Below, piece by piece: positions 10,595-20,844 of a stretch of 64,000 nucleotides of DNA. The notes beneath the pieces are model-generated. The model ran no database searches. It saw nothing but the letters and a program-made list of their open reading frames with translations, and was not told the DNA's origin. The DNA is from Corallococcus soli (GTDB lineage Bacteria; Myxococcota; Myxococcia; Myxococcales; Myxococcaceae). The stretch spans positions 1,116,001 through 1,180,000 of the forward strand of contig NZ_JAAIYO010000001.1 of assembly GCF_014930455.1 (NCBI RefSeq), in the 5' to 3' direction. Positions within the stretch are counted from its first letter, which is position 1; every line of letters begins with the position of its first letter. The position numbers and the translations under genes were made by a program.

Positions 10595-10789
10595 ATGCAG
10601 CCCTTCGCGGATGCCGCCACCCAGACGTGCCCGTACTGCGGTGAAGAGGTGGAAGTCGACGTGGACTCGCTGGGCGCCTCCTCCGAGGCCTACGTGGAGG
10701 ACTGCCCCGTCTGCTGCCGTCCCTGGGAGGTGAAGGTCACCCGGGACGAGGACGGCCCCTCCGTCACCCTGGGCCGGGACGACGACTGA
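10595..10789 (+). CDS. CPXCG-type small zinc-ribbon protein
   Basis: A 64-residue acidic protein with two knuckles, CPYCGEEVEV and CPVCCRPWEV, typical of the CPXCG-motif cysteine-rich family of unknown function. Four cysteines (CxxC plus CxxC/CC) could hold one zinc ion. AGGAGG lies just upstream of the chosen ATG. The gene is divergent from the MshEN gene and is followed by a GC-rich hairpin. Confidence 0.88.
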   Translation: MQPFADAATQTCPYCGEEVEVDVDSLGASSEAYVEDCPVCCRPWEVKVTRDEDGPSVTLGRDDD

Positions 10790-10806
10790 CGCCCCGCCCA
10801 AGGCTC

Positions 10807-10831
10807 CCCGGCCGGAGGGCAGGCGGCCGGG
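10807..10831 (+). terminator. Hairpin after CPXCG gene
   Basis: A perfect 8-bp stem CCCGGCCG/CGGCCGGG with a 9-nt loop lies 18 bp after the stop codon. There is no T-run, so any terminator activity is uncertain. Confidence 0.4.
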
Positions 10832-11028
10832 CAGGGTGCCTCCGGAACGCGCTTTGGGACGGCCGGGGCCGTTGCTTGACACGTTTCAAAGCATGGTTCT
10901 CTTGAGTCTTGTGAGGCGCTGACGGGCCCTCCTGGAACACCGAAGCCTGGGCCCGCCCGCCGCACTCAACAACGACCGTGAACCCGCACGACGTGCGTCC
11001 CAAGGGACGACACGCACAGGAGAAGACC

Positions 11029-11481
11029 ATGCTGAGCAACCGCAATGCCTACAACGCCGCCGTCACGCTGCCCCTGCTGCGCGACTTCGACCTGCTGTTC
11101 CGCGAGCTGTCCTCGGCGTCCGCCGGCACCCGTCCGGACATGGAGCACACCCTGACGCCCGCGGCCGACATCCTCGAGGCCGAGGCCGGCATCACGCTGC
11201 GCATCGACCTGCCCGGCCATGACGCCAAGGCCATCCAGGTGAAGGTGGAGAACAACGTCCTGACCGTGCGCTCCGAGCGCAAGGCGGAGGCCGTCGCGGA
11301 GGGCACCACGCTGCGGCGCCAGGAGCGGTCCACCGGCGTCTACGCGCGCCAGTTCCGCCTGCCCGACACGGTGGATGCCACCCGGGTGGAGGCCCGCTAC
11401 GACAACGGCGTGCTGTCCCTCACCCTGCCGCGTCGCGAGGAGACCAAGCCCCGCGTCGTCGAGGTGAAGGTCCAGGGTTGA
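11029..11481 (+). CDS. Small heat shock protein, Hsp20/alpha-crystallin family
   Basis: ATP-independent holdase chaperone of 150 residues. The alpha-crystallin domain spans about residues 40-135, starting at PAADILEAEAGITLRIDLPG and ending with the conserved A-x-x-x-n-G-V-L motif (ARYDNGVLSLTLP). AGGAG precedes the chosen ATG; an upstream in-frame ATG at 10978 lacks such a site. The 240-bp gap before it contains a TTGACA hexamer (10876-10881) without a convincing -10. I saw no CIRCE-type repeat. Confidence 0.95.
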   Translation: MLSNRNAYNAAVTLPLLRDFDLLFRELSSASAGTRPDMEHTLTPAADILEAEAGITLRIDLPGHDAKAIQVKVENNVLTVRSERKAEAVAEGTTLRRQERSTGVYARQFRLPDTVDATRVEARYDNGVLSLTLPRREETKPRVVEVKVQG

Positions 11482-11571
11482 TGCGCATGCATCACCCGAA
11501 GCCCCTGAGGGAGGCCGCTGCCCTCGCGACCGCCGAGGCGCGGCGACTCCCGCCAGCATCAACCGACCCGA

Positions 11572-11601
11572 GGGCTTCCGCTGTGGGCCAGGCGGAAGCC
11601 C
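11572..11601. terminator. Bidirectional hairpin between hsp20 and the HTH-receiver gene
   Basis: A perfect 10-bp inverted repeat GGGCTTCCGC/GCGGAAGCCC with a 10-nt loop lies between two convergent genes. There is no long T-run on either strand, but its position and stem strength fit a shared terminator. Confidence 0.6.
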
Positions 11602-11608
11602 CCGTCCC

Positions 11609-12199
11609 CTACTTGCGGTTGGCGCTGGCGCCCAGTGCCATGGGCACCCGGAACAGCTCCAGCACCGCGTTCACGTCCAGCGGCTTCGCAAGGCACGCCA
11701 CCGCGCCGGCCTGCTTGGACTGCTCCACGACGTCCGGCGTGTGATTGCTCGTCATGGTGATGAGCCGCACGCCCTCCATCTGCTTGCGCGCGCGGATGCG
11801 CTTGCAGACTTCGATGCCGTCGATGTCCGGCATGTTGATGTCCATGAGCATCCCGTGCGGCTTCTGCTCCGACACCAGCAGGAGCGCCTCCACGCCGCTC
11901 GTCGTCGTCTGGATCTCCACCTGGTTCGCGTAAGGCTTGAACGCGCGCTTGATGGCATCCAGCGTCTGCCGCTCGTCGTCCACAATCAGCAGGCGCACCG
12001 TGCTGCTGCCCAGCTCCTCGGGCACGGGCATCTGGTGGGTGACCAGGAAGGTGCGCAGGTCGGTCGAGCGCACCCGGCGGTGACCGCCCGGCGTGCGGAA
12101 GGCCATCAGGATGCCCCGGTCGATCCACTTGCTCACCGTCGACGGATCCACCTGAAGCAACCGACTGATGTCGTGCGTCGTGTAGAGCTGGTCCGTCAT
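11609..12199 (-). CDS. BldC-like HTH DNA-binding domain fused to a receiver domain
   Basis: A 196-residue regulator with reversed domain order. Residues about 3-55 are a MerR/BldC/excisionase-type winged helix (YTTHDISRLLQVDPSTVSKW, then RTPGGHRRVR). Residues about 67-185 are a CheY-like receiver with VDDE, the phospho-acceptor Asp in MLMDINMPDIDG and the lysine in AKPLD. I chose MTDQLYTT because GAGGGGAG lies 8 bp upstream; the 17-codon extension to 12250 is unlikely. It is probably a DNA-binding response regulator. Direct repeats upstream may be its operator. Confidence 0.9.
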   Translation of the reverse strand: MTDQLYTTHDISRLLQVDPSTVSKWIDRGILMAFRTPGGHRRVRSTDLRTFLVTHQMPVPEELGSSTVRLLIVDDERQTLDAIKRAFKPYANQVEIQTTTSGVEALLLVSEQKPHGMLMDINMPDIDGIEVCKRIRARKQMEGVRLITMTSNHTPDVVEQSKQAGAVACLAKPLDVNAVLELFRVPMALGASANRK

Positions 12200-12247
12200 C
12201 GCCGTACTCCCCTCGGACTGCATCGTTCCACTAGCCATGGAAATAAA

Positions 12248-12287
12248 CACCTACCTTGGATGCGGGGTTTGATCAACCCACCTACCT
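12248..12287. promoter_or_regulatory. Direct repeats flanking a TTGATCAA palindrome
   Basis: Two identical 9-mers CACCTACCT lie at 12248-12256 and 12279-12287, 31 bp apart (about three helical turns). TTGATCAA lies between them at 12269-12276 in the near-palindrome GGGTTTGATCAACCC. The element sits 49-88 bp upstream of the HTH-receiver start and its right repeat overlaps the kdsC stop. BldC-type domains bind direct repeats, so autoregulation is plausible but unproven. Confidence 0.45.
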
Positions 12288-12877
12288 GCTGCGTTTATCA
12301 GCCCTTCTCATCAGACCCACGGCGTCGTCCCAAAGGCCACTGGCACGGAGGCACAACTCCACCAATTCGCGGGCGGCTCCGTGACCGCCAACGTTCTGGG
12401 TAACGAAGTGCGCTTCCTGGCGCACCTCTGGAACCGCATCCGCCGGACAGGCGGAAAGCCCTGCGAGCGACATGGGGTCCAGGTCATTGAGGTCATCGCC
12501 CATGTAGGCACACGCTTCCGGGGGCACCTGGAGCTGGGCGAGCAGCTCTTCCAGCGCCGGGCCCTTCTCCTTGCGGCCCTGGAACACGGCGGCCAGGCCC
12601 AGCTCGCGCCCGCGCGCCTCCACGATGCGGGAGGTGCGCGCGGTGAGGATGGCGGCGGGCAGGCCCACCAGGCGGGCCATCACCAGCGCATGGCCATCCT
12701 TCACGTTGAAGCGCTTCATCACTTCGCCGCCGTCGCCGTAGTACAGGCCGCCGTCGGTGAGGACGCCATCCACGTCGAACACGAGCAGCCGCACGCGTGA
12801 CGCACGGGACGTCAGCTCTTCCCTGCCCGGCTTGGAAGGCGCTTCCGTCTGCATGGCCTCCTCACCTTTCGCGTCCA

Positions 12878-12878
<1 letters not shown>
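12282..12878 (-). CDS. kdsC: 3-deoxy-D-manno-octulosonate 8-phosphate phosphatase
   Basis: HAD phosphatase that converts KDO-8-phosphate to KDO in lipopolysaccharide core synthesis. It has 198 residues from the ATG that overlaps the kdsA stop (TGATG); an alternative ATG at 12854 gives 190. Visible motifs are FDVDGVLTDGGLYYGDGGE near the N-terminus, the ILTARTS motif and AYMGDDLNDLDPM at the metal site. The overlap with kdsA indicates an operon and coupled translation. Confidence 0.94.
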
Positions 12879-15390
<2,512 letters not shown>

Positions 15391-15446
15391 TCAAATAATC
15401 TCTGCCGGGTGTCAGGCTGGCAGGCCCCGGGAGGCCGGCCGGCGTT

Positions 15447-15680
15447 TCACTGCGCGTCCCAACCGCCCGGCCGGGCGACCGCGAACTGCTGGGCGGACGG
15501 CTGCCCCACCCGGAAGCGGCGCAGGTCGCAACCTCGGCAACTCCAGCCTTCCCAGCCTTTCTTCACGACCTGGTGGAGGCAGGCGTCGTAGTTGGGGCAG
15601 AAGAGGTTGCGCTGGTCGTCCACGGTCTCCTCGTCACGGAGGGCGGAAGGCAGGGGGATGGGACACGGCGTGATGGACAC
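15447..15680 (-). CDS. Small CxxxxxC/CxxC zinc-ribbon-like protein
   Basis: A 77-residue protein of unknown function. The core FCPNYDACLHQVVKKGWEGW followed by SCRGCDLRRF has four cysteines in CxxxxC and CxxC pairs, a likely zinc knuckle. I chose the GTG at 15680 because GGAGAG lies 6 bp upstream; an in-frame TTG at 15782 falls in the upstream terminator and is unlikely. It is transcribed on the minus strand between the micro-gene and pyrG, 86 bp before the pyrG start. Confidence 0.6.
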   Translation of the reverse strand: MSITPCPIPLPSALRDEETVDDQRNLFCPNYDACLHQVVKKGWEGWSCRGCDLRRFRVGQPSAQQFAVARPGGWDAQ

Positions 15681-15780
15681 GGAGCTCTCCGATGGGCGAC
15701 CACGGCAGTCGTGGATGGCGCTTCTCCCCCCGCGGCTCGAACCGGCAGGCCGAGCGGACATTCCCAGGGGGTAGGGGGAC

Positions 15781-15815
15781 AAAAAAAGTCGCCCCCGTCG
15801 GGAGACGAGGGCGAC
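15781..15815 (-). terminator. Strong intrinsic terminator of the micro-gene
   Basis: On the minus strand a 12-bp stem with one mismatch (GTCGCCCTCGTC pairing with GACGGGGGCGAC, loop TCCC) is followed at once by seven T residues. This is the best intrinsic terminator in the window. It ends the short transcript carrying the 16-codon frame. Confidence 0.88.
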
Positions 15816-15856
15816 CGGTACCGCGGGACGTCAACCACCGCCGGGGAACCCCTGGG

Positions 15857-15907
15857 CTAGCAGGCCACCGCGACGGAGGTAGACGCCTGACTCTTGCTGT
15901 CGTTCAA
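15857..15907 (-). CDS. Putative 16-codon micro-gene with extended Shine-Dalgarno
   Basis: The frame TTG...TAG encodes MNDSKSQASTSVAVAC if TTG initiates. It is preceded by AGAAAGGAGGTGAT (15911-15924 region), complementary over 14 nt to the 3' end of bacterial 16S rRNA, with 7 nt between GGAGG and TTG. TTG is also the likely start of katE in this window. Stop and terminator follow within 80 bp. The peptide is polar and Ser-rich, with a hydrophobic end and a terminal Cys. It resembles no family I know and could be a secreted signal, a RiPP-like precursor or a regulatory leader. It lies 98 bp downstream of the ABC exporter gene on the same strand. Confidence 0.5.
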   Translation of the reverse strand: MNDSKSQASTSVAVAC

Positions 15908-15937
15908 GGCATCACCTCCTTTCTTGAGGCGCTAGAG

Positions 15938-15943
15938 ATAATG
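15938..15943 (-). promoter_or_regulatory. -10-like hexamer for the micro-gene
   Basis: The minus strand reads CATTAT (4 of 6 matches to TATAAT) about 30 bp before the TTG start. No good -35 is seen 16-18 bp upstream. If used, the transcript would be about 150 nt to the terminator. Confidence 0.25.
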
Positions 15944-16005
15944 CGCCCCCGCTTTTCGCGCCACGCGGACTGCGTGAAGGAAGGCGCCGGCTGGGGAACG
16001 ACCGT

Positions 16006-17778
16006 TCAGGCGGCGACCACCTGGTGCTCCACCAGGCGCCGGTAGAGGCCCTCCTGCGACATGAGGGAGGCGTGCGTGCCGCTCTGCACCACGCGGCCGG
16101 CCTCCAGCACCAGCACGCGGTGGGCGTTGGCCACGGTGGACAGGCGGTGGGCGATGATGAGGGTGGTGCGCCCCTGCATCAGCTTCTCCAGGGCGTCCTT
16201 CACCAGGTGTTCGCTCTCCGAGTCCAGGGCGGACGTCGCCTCATCCAGCACGAGGATGCGCGGGTCCTTGAGCACGGCCCGGGCGATGGCGACGCGCTGC
16301 TTCTGGCCGCCGGACAGCTGCACGCCGCGCTCGCCCACCGCGGTCTGGTAGCCCTCCGGGAAGCGGCTGATGAAGTCGTGCGCGTGCGCGGCCTTCGCGG
16401 CGGCCTCCACCTGGGCGTCGGTGGCGTCCGGGCGGCCGTAGCGGATGTTGTCCCCGATGGAGCAGGAGAACAGCAGGGGCTCCTGGGCGACCATGCCCAC
16501 GTGCCGGCGCAGCCAGCTGGGGTCGAGCGTGTCCAGGGCGCGTCCGTCCAGGAGCAGGCGGCCCTGCTGCGGGTCGTAGAAGCGCGACAGGAGGGCGGCG
16601 AGGGTGGACTTGCCGGCGCCGGAGGAGCCCACCACGGCGACGACCTCCCCCGCGTGGAGGGTGAGGTCGATGCCCTGGAGCACCTGCACGTCCGGGCGCG
16701 AGGGGTAGGAGAACCTCACGTCCTGGAAGTCCACCCGGCCCTCGACGGTGGCGGGGCGCTCGCCCTGGGCGATGGGGATGACGGGCGTGCGGTCCATGAG
16801 CTCGAAGACGCGCTCGGCGGCGCCCGAGGCCCGCATGAAGTCCGCCCACAGGTCCGCCAGGGCGCCCAGGGACATGGCCACGAGCATCGTGTAGATGAGG
16901 AACGAGGTGAGGGCGCCCACGGTGAGCTGCTGCTCCACCACCAGCCGGCCGCCGTACCAGAACACCGCCACTGCGGCGATGTAGCCCGCGCTGGTGACCC
17001 CGCCGATGAAGATGGACGTCTGGAGCGAGCGGCGCCGGGCGACCACGAAGGCGTGGTGCACCGTGTCGCCGTAGCGCGTCACCTCCGCCGGCTCCGCCGC
17101 GAAGGAGCGCACGGTGCGCAGGCTGGACAGGCTCTCCTCGGCGACCTCACCGGCCTTGGCCAGCGCGTCCTGCACCTCGCGTGACATCAGGCGCACGCGG
17201 CGCCCGTAGAACACGCTGCCCACCGCCACGAGGGGGACGACGGCGAGCATCAGGAACGTGAGCGAGGCCGACGTGTAGAAGAGCAGCGCGATGCCGCCCA
17301 TGGCCTGCACGGCGTTGCGCAGCACCATGGAGATGTTCGTGCTCACGGTGTTCTGGAGGACGGTGGTGTCGGACGAGAGCCGGCTGGTGAGCTCCCCGGT
17401 GCGGTGGTTGTCGAAGAAGGCCACCTCCTGGCTCATGAGGCTGCTGAAGAAGTCGCGGCGCAGCCGCATCACCACGCGCTCGCCGGAGACGTTGAAGAGG
17501 TAGGCGCGCAGCGCGATGGCGACGCCCTGCACCAGGAAGACGGCCAGCATGACGAGCGCGGCCTTGTCGATGAGCGAGTGGTCCTTGCCGTTGAGGGCCT
17601 CGTCGATGAGGACGCGGATGCCCTGGGGGTAGGCCAGGCTGGCGGCGCTGCCGAGCAACAGGAAGACGGTGGCCAGGGCCAGCGTCGGCAGTTCGGGGCG
17701 CGCCAGGGACAGCAGGCGGCGCGCGGTCACGCCCGAGGCGGGCCGTTTGGAGGGCGGAGGGGGTTCAGGAGGAGGCAC
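16006..17778 (-). CDS. ABC exporter, MsbA/BmrA-like half-transporter
   Basis: A 590-residue inner-membrane exporter that works as a dimer. An N-terminal Pro-rich tail is followed by a six-helix ABC transmembrane domain (about 25-325). The nucleotide-binding domain has Walker A GSSGAGKST, signature LSGGQKQR, Walker B ILVLDEATSALD and H-loop IIAHRLS. The surrounding kds genes make a lipid A/LPS flippase role attractive, but the substrate cannot be read from sequence. No C39 peptidase domain is present. It is divergent from the aldo/keto reductase. Confidence 0.93.
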   Translation of the reverse strand: MPPPEPPPPSKRPASGVTARRLLSLARPELPTLALATVFLLLGSAASLAYPQGIRVLIDEALNGKDHSLIDKAALVMLAVFLVQGVAIALRAYLFNVSGERVVMRLRRDFFSSLMSQEVAFFDNHRTGELTSRLSSDTTVLQNTVSTNISMVLRNAVQAMGGIALLFYTSASLTFLMLAVVPLVAVGSVFYGRRVRLMSREVQDALAKAGEVAEESLSSLRTVRSFAAEPAEVTRYGDTVHHAFVVARRRSLQTSIFIGGVTSAGYIAAVAVFWYGGRLVVEQQLTVGALTSFLIYTMLVAMSLGALADLWADFMRASGAAERVFELMDRTPVIPIAQGERPATVEGRVDFQDVRFSYPSRPDVQVLQGIDLTLHAGEVVAVVGSSGAGKSTLAALLSRFYDPQQGRLLLDGRALDTLDPSWLRRHVGMVAQEPLLFSCSIGDNIRYGRPDATDAQVEAAAKAAHAHDFISRFPEGYQTAVGERGVQLSGGQKQRVAIARAVLKDPRILVLDEATSALDSESEHLVKDALEKLMQGRTTLIIAHRLSTVANAHRVLVLEAGRVVQSGTHASLMSQEGLYRRLVEHQVVAA

Positions 17779-17898
17779 CGGCGAATCCTACTGGAGTGTC
17801 GACGGGCACGCAGCCCGGGCCGCGCGCGCCGGGTCGGGATGCAGCCGGGGCGGCCGGGGTGGTATTCCGGAGAGGAGTCCCATCGCGAGGGAGCGGCC

Positions 17899-18747
17899 AT
17901 GGAAAAGCGCGTCTTTGGCAACACCGGGGTGTCGGTGCCGGTCATCGGTCAGGGCACCTGGCAGATGGAGGACGATGACGCGGAGGGCGCCGTCCGGACC
18001 CTGCGCGCGGGCCTGGACCTGGGCCTCACCCACCTGGACACCGCGGAGCTGTACGGCCAGGGCCGGGTGGAGGAGGCGCTGGTGTCCAGGGCCATTGAAG
18101 GGCGGCGTGACGAGGTGTTCCTCGTCTCCAAGGTGATGCCGTCCAACGCGACGCGGAAGGGCACGGTGACGGCCTGCGAGCGCAGCCTCCGGCGGCTTCG
18201 CACGGACCGGCTGGACTGCTACCTGCTGCACTGGCCCGGCTCCCACCCGCTGGCGGACACGGTGGCGGCCTTCGAGCAGCTGGTGAAGGACGGGAAGATC
18301 CGCTCCTGGGGCGTGAGCAACTTCGCGGTGGATGAACTGGAGGAGGTGCTGTCCCTGGCGGGGCCGGGGCGCATCGCGTGCAACCAGGTGCTGTACCACC
18401 TGGAGGAGCGCGCCATCGAACACACCGTCGTCCCGTGGTGTGAGGCGGAGGGCGTGGCGGTGGTGGCCTACAGCCCGTTCGGCAACGGCCACTTCCCGGC
18501 GCCCTCCAGCGCGGGGGGCAAGGTGCTGGCGTCCATCGCCCAGGCGCACGGCGTGACGCCGTACCAGGTGGCGCTCCAGTTCCTCGTGCGCCGGCCGTCG
18601 ACGTTCGCCATCCCCAAGGCCAGCGACGCGCGCCACATGCGCGACAACGCGAGCGCGGCGTCCCTGACGCTGACGCCGGAGGACCTGCGGCGCATCGACG
18701 CGGCGTTCCCCCGGGGCGACGAGCCGGACTCGCTGCCGGTCATCTGA
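17899..18747 (+). CDS. Aldo/keto reductase
   Basis: An NADPH-dependent oxidoreductase of 282 residues with a TIM-barrel fold. The catalytic tetrad is visible as Asp and Tyr in HLDTAELYGQG, Lys in LVSKVMP and His in YLLHWPGSHP. The C-terminal cofactor motif AIPKASDARHMRDN is present. I start at the ATG giving MEKRVFGNTG; the long open frame upstream overlaps the ABC transporter on the other strand. The substrate is unknown. It converges on kdsB. Confidence 0.94.
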   Translation: MEKRVFGNTGVSVPVIGQGTWQMEDDDAEGAVRTLRAGLDLGLTHLDTAELYGQGRVEEALVSRAIEGRRDEVFLVSKVMPSNATRKGTVTACERSLRRLRTDRLDCYLLHWPGSHPLADTVAAFEQLVKDGKIRSWGVSNFAVDELEEVLSLAGPGRIACNQVLYHLEERAIEHTVVPWCEAEGVAVVAYSPFGNGHFPAPSSAGGKVLASIAQAHGVTPYQVALQFLVRRPSTFAIPKASDARHMRDNASAASLTLTPEDLRRIDAAFPRGDEPDSLPVI

Positions 18748-18768
18748 CCCGGGGTGCGCGCGGGCGCT

Positions 18769-19515
18769 TCAGCCGCGCTCGCGCAGGAGCGCCTCCACGC
18801 GGGCCACGTCCTCCGGCACGTCCACCGCCACCGTGCGCCAGGACACCTGGGCGCAGCGGATGCGCAGGCCGTGCTCCAGCGCGCGAAGCTGCTCCAGCTT
18901 CTCCGCCTCCTCCAGCGGGGTGGGGCTGAGCGTGGCGAGCTTCAGCAGGGTGTCACGCCGGTAGCCGTAGAGGCCCAGGTGGGCGTGGCGGCGCACGGAC
19001 GGGCCGGGTTCGCGGACGTGGGGCACCGGGGCGCGGCTGAAGTAGAGCGCGTCGCCGTTGAGCGCGAGCACGGCCTTCACCACGTTCGGGTTCTCCAGCT
19101 CGTCCGCCTCCAGGGGACGCACCAGCGTGCCCATGTGCACGGTGTCGTCCTGGAAGAGGCCCGCGAGCACCTTGAGCGCGGCGGGGTCCACCAGGGGCTC
19201 GTCCCCCTGCACGTTCACCCAGACGTCCACGTCCGGACGGGCGCGGGCCACCTCCGCGATGCGGTCCGTGCCGGTGGGGCAGGCGGGGCTGGTCATCACC
19301 GCGCGGCCGCCGAAGCCCTCCACCACGTCGCGGATCCTCGCGTCGTCGGTGGCCACCCACACCTCGTCGAAGGCGTGGGCTTCCTGACAGCGGCGCCAGA
19401 CGTGTTCGACCATGGGGCGGCCGGCGATGGGGGCGAGCGGCTTGCCAGGGAAGCGGGTGCTGGCATGGCGGGCGGGGATGACGGCCACGGTCCGGGAGGC
19501 GGGCATGGGCGTCAT
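18769..19515 (-). CDS. kdsB: 3-deoxy-manno-octulosonate cytidylyltransferase
   Basis: Activates KDO with CTP to CMP-KDO before transfer to lipid A. It has 248 residues. The N-terminal nucleotide motif VIPARHASTRFPGKPL is complete, and VNVQGDEPLVDP and the C-terminal region (GIYGYRRDTLL-like LYGYRRDTLLKL) fit the family. The alternative start at MPASRT is three codons inside. Together with kdsA, kdsC and pyrG it completes the KDO activation steps seen in this window. Confidence 0.96.
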   Translation of the reverse strand: MTPMPASRTVAVIPARHASTRFPGKPLAPIAGRPMVEHVWRRCQEAHAFDEVWVATDDARIRDVVEGFGGRAVMTSPACPTGTDRIAEVARARPDVDVWVNVQGDEPLVDPAALKVLAGLFQDDTVHMGTLVRPLEADELENPNVVKAVLALNGDALYFSRAPVPHVREPGPSVRRHAHLGLYGYRRDTLLKLATLSPTPLEEAEKLEQLRALEHGLRIRCAQVSWRTVAVDVPEDVARVEALLRERG

Positions 19516-19610
19516 CTATCAGATTCAGGACGTCCCGCCCCCGGGGGGAAACGGCCGCGTGCCGGCCACCACTAGGCAGGAACGGGGGCGTGCCTAGCTT
19601 GCGCAGCGAC

Positions 19611-20732
19611 ATGAAGAAGGTCATCCACATCGTTGGCGCGCGTCCGAATTTCATGAAGGTGGCCCCCATCCACAAGGCCATCGCCGCGCGTACCTCCCTC
19701 CAGCAGTTGGTCATGCACACCGGCCAGCACTACGACGCGAAGATGAGCGACGTGTTCTTCGCCGACCTGGGCATGGCCGCCCCGGACATCCACCTGGGCA
19801 TCGGCTCCGGCAGCCACGCCGAGCAGACCGCCAAGATGATGGTGGAGATGGAGAAGATCTTCCTCAAGGAGAAGCCGGACCTGGTGTCCGTGGTGGGCGA
19901 CGTCAACAGCACCATCGCCGCCGCGCTCGTCACGTCCAAGATGGGCATCCCGCTGTCCCACGTGGAGGCGGGCCTGCGCAGCTTCGAGCGCCTCATGCCG
20001 GAGGAGATCAACCGCGTCGTCACCGACCGGCTCTCCGACATGCTGCTCACGCCTTCGCGCGACGCGGACGCGAACCTCCTGAAGGAGGGCATCGACCCGA
20101 AGCGCATCCACCTGGTGGGCAACGTGATGATCGACTCGCTCCTGGCGTCCAAGGAGAAGGCCGACCAGCTGCCCACGCTCAAGCAGCTGGGCCTCACGCC
20201 CCGGGCCTACGTCGTGGCCACGCTGCACCGGCCGTCCAACGTGGACAACCCGAAGCTGCTGGCGGGCCTGCTGTCCACGCTCATCCATGTGGCCAGGAAG
20301 GTCCCCGTGGTGTTCCCGGTGCACCCGCGCACGCGCAAGATGATCTCCGAGCAGGGCCATGGCCCCGAGCTGGAGAAGACGCCGGCCCTCAAGCTGGTGG
20401 ACCCCATGGGCTACCTGGAGTTCCTGTCGCTGACGTCCCAGGCGCAGCTGGTGATGACGGACTCGGGCGGCCTCCAGGAGGAGACCACCGCGCTGGGCGT
20501 GCCGTGCCTCACCCTGCGCGAGGAGACCGAGCGCCCCGTCACCGTGGAGGTGGGCACCAACGAGGTGGTGGGCACCGACCCCGCGCGCATCCGCGAGGCG
20601 GCCGACCGCGTCCTGTCCGGCGACGTGAAGAAGGGCCGCGTGCCGGAGCTGTGGGACGGCCGCACCGGCGAGCGCATCGCGGACCTGTACGCGCGCGTGC
20701 TGGGCGTGGAGCAGAAGCGCGCCTTCGGGTGA
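19611..20732 (+). CDS. wecB: UDP-N-acetylglucosamine 2-epimerase (non-hydrolysing)
   Basis: Interconverts UDP-GlcNAc and UDP-ManNAc for surface polysaccharide synthesis. It has 373 residues from MKKVIHIVGARPNF. Conserved blocks include GARPNFMKVAPI, TGQHYD, GDVNSTIAAAL, HVEAGLRSFERLMPEEINR and TDSGGLQEETTALG. The ATG at 19611 is chosen over one seven codons upstream because the protein begins at the Rossmann strand. A hairpin separates it from the next gene. Confidence 0.95.
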   Translation: MKKVIHIVGARPNFMKVAPIHKAIAARTSLQQLVMHTGQHYDAKMSDVFFADLGMAAPDIHLGIGSGSHAEQTAKMMVEMEKIFLKEKPDLVSVVGDVNSTIAAALVTSKMGIPLSHVEAGLRSFERLMPEEINRVVTDRLSDMLLTPSRDADANLLKEGIDPKRIHLVGNVMIDSLLASKEKADQLPTLKQLGLTPRAYVVATLHRPSNVDNPKLLAGLLSTLIHVARKVPVVFPVHPRTRKMISEQGHGPELEKTPALKLVDPMGYLEFLSLTSQAQLVMTDSGGLQEETTALGVPCLTLREETERPVTVEVGTNEVVGTDPARIREAADRVLSGDVKKGRVPELWDGRTGERIADLYARVLGVEQKRAFG

Positions 20733-20762
20733 GTGAGCTGCCGCGTCCCGTGTGAAGCACTC

Positions 20763-20808
20763 AGGCCGCCGGGTGCTCGCGTCTTCGTGCGCGAGGGCCG
20801 GGCGGCCT
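20763..20808 (+). terminator. Interrupted hairpin after wecB
   Basis: AGGCCGCC pairs with GGCGGCCT over 8 bp and encloses an inner CTCGCG/CGCGAG stem. It lies 30 bp after the wecB stop. No T-run follows. Confidence 0.35.
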
Positions 20809-20844
20809 TCGCGTTCCAAAGCGTGCTAAGCGGCGCGCAACGTC

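Noticed and set aside
10876-10910. TTGACA upstream of hsp20 as a heat-shock or housekeeping promoter
   Set aside because: No acceptable -10 follows at 16-18 bp and no CIRCE-type repeat is present. The hexamer alone is not enough.
15680-15782. Longer start (TTG at 15782) for the small zinc-ribbon protein
   Set aside because: It would begin inside the T-run of the upstream terminator and adds a Ser/Arg-rich segment with no support; the GTG at 15680 has a good ribosome-binding site.
15909-15926. Plus-strand ATCACCTCCTTTCT as a remnant of a 16S rRNA 3' end
   Set aside because: The identity stops after 14 nt with no upstream helix 45 sequence. Read on the minus strand it is a perfect ribosome-binding site before a short frame, which explains it better.
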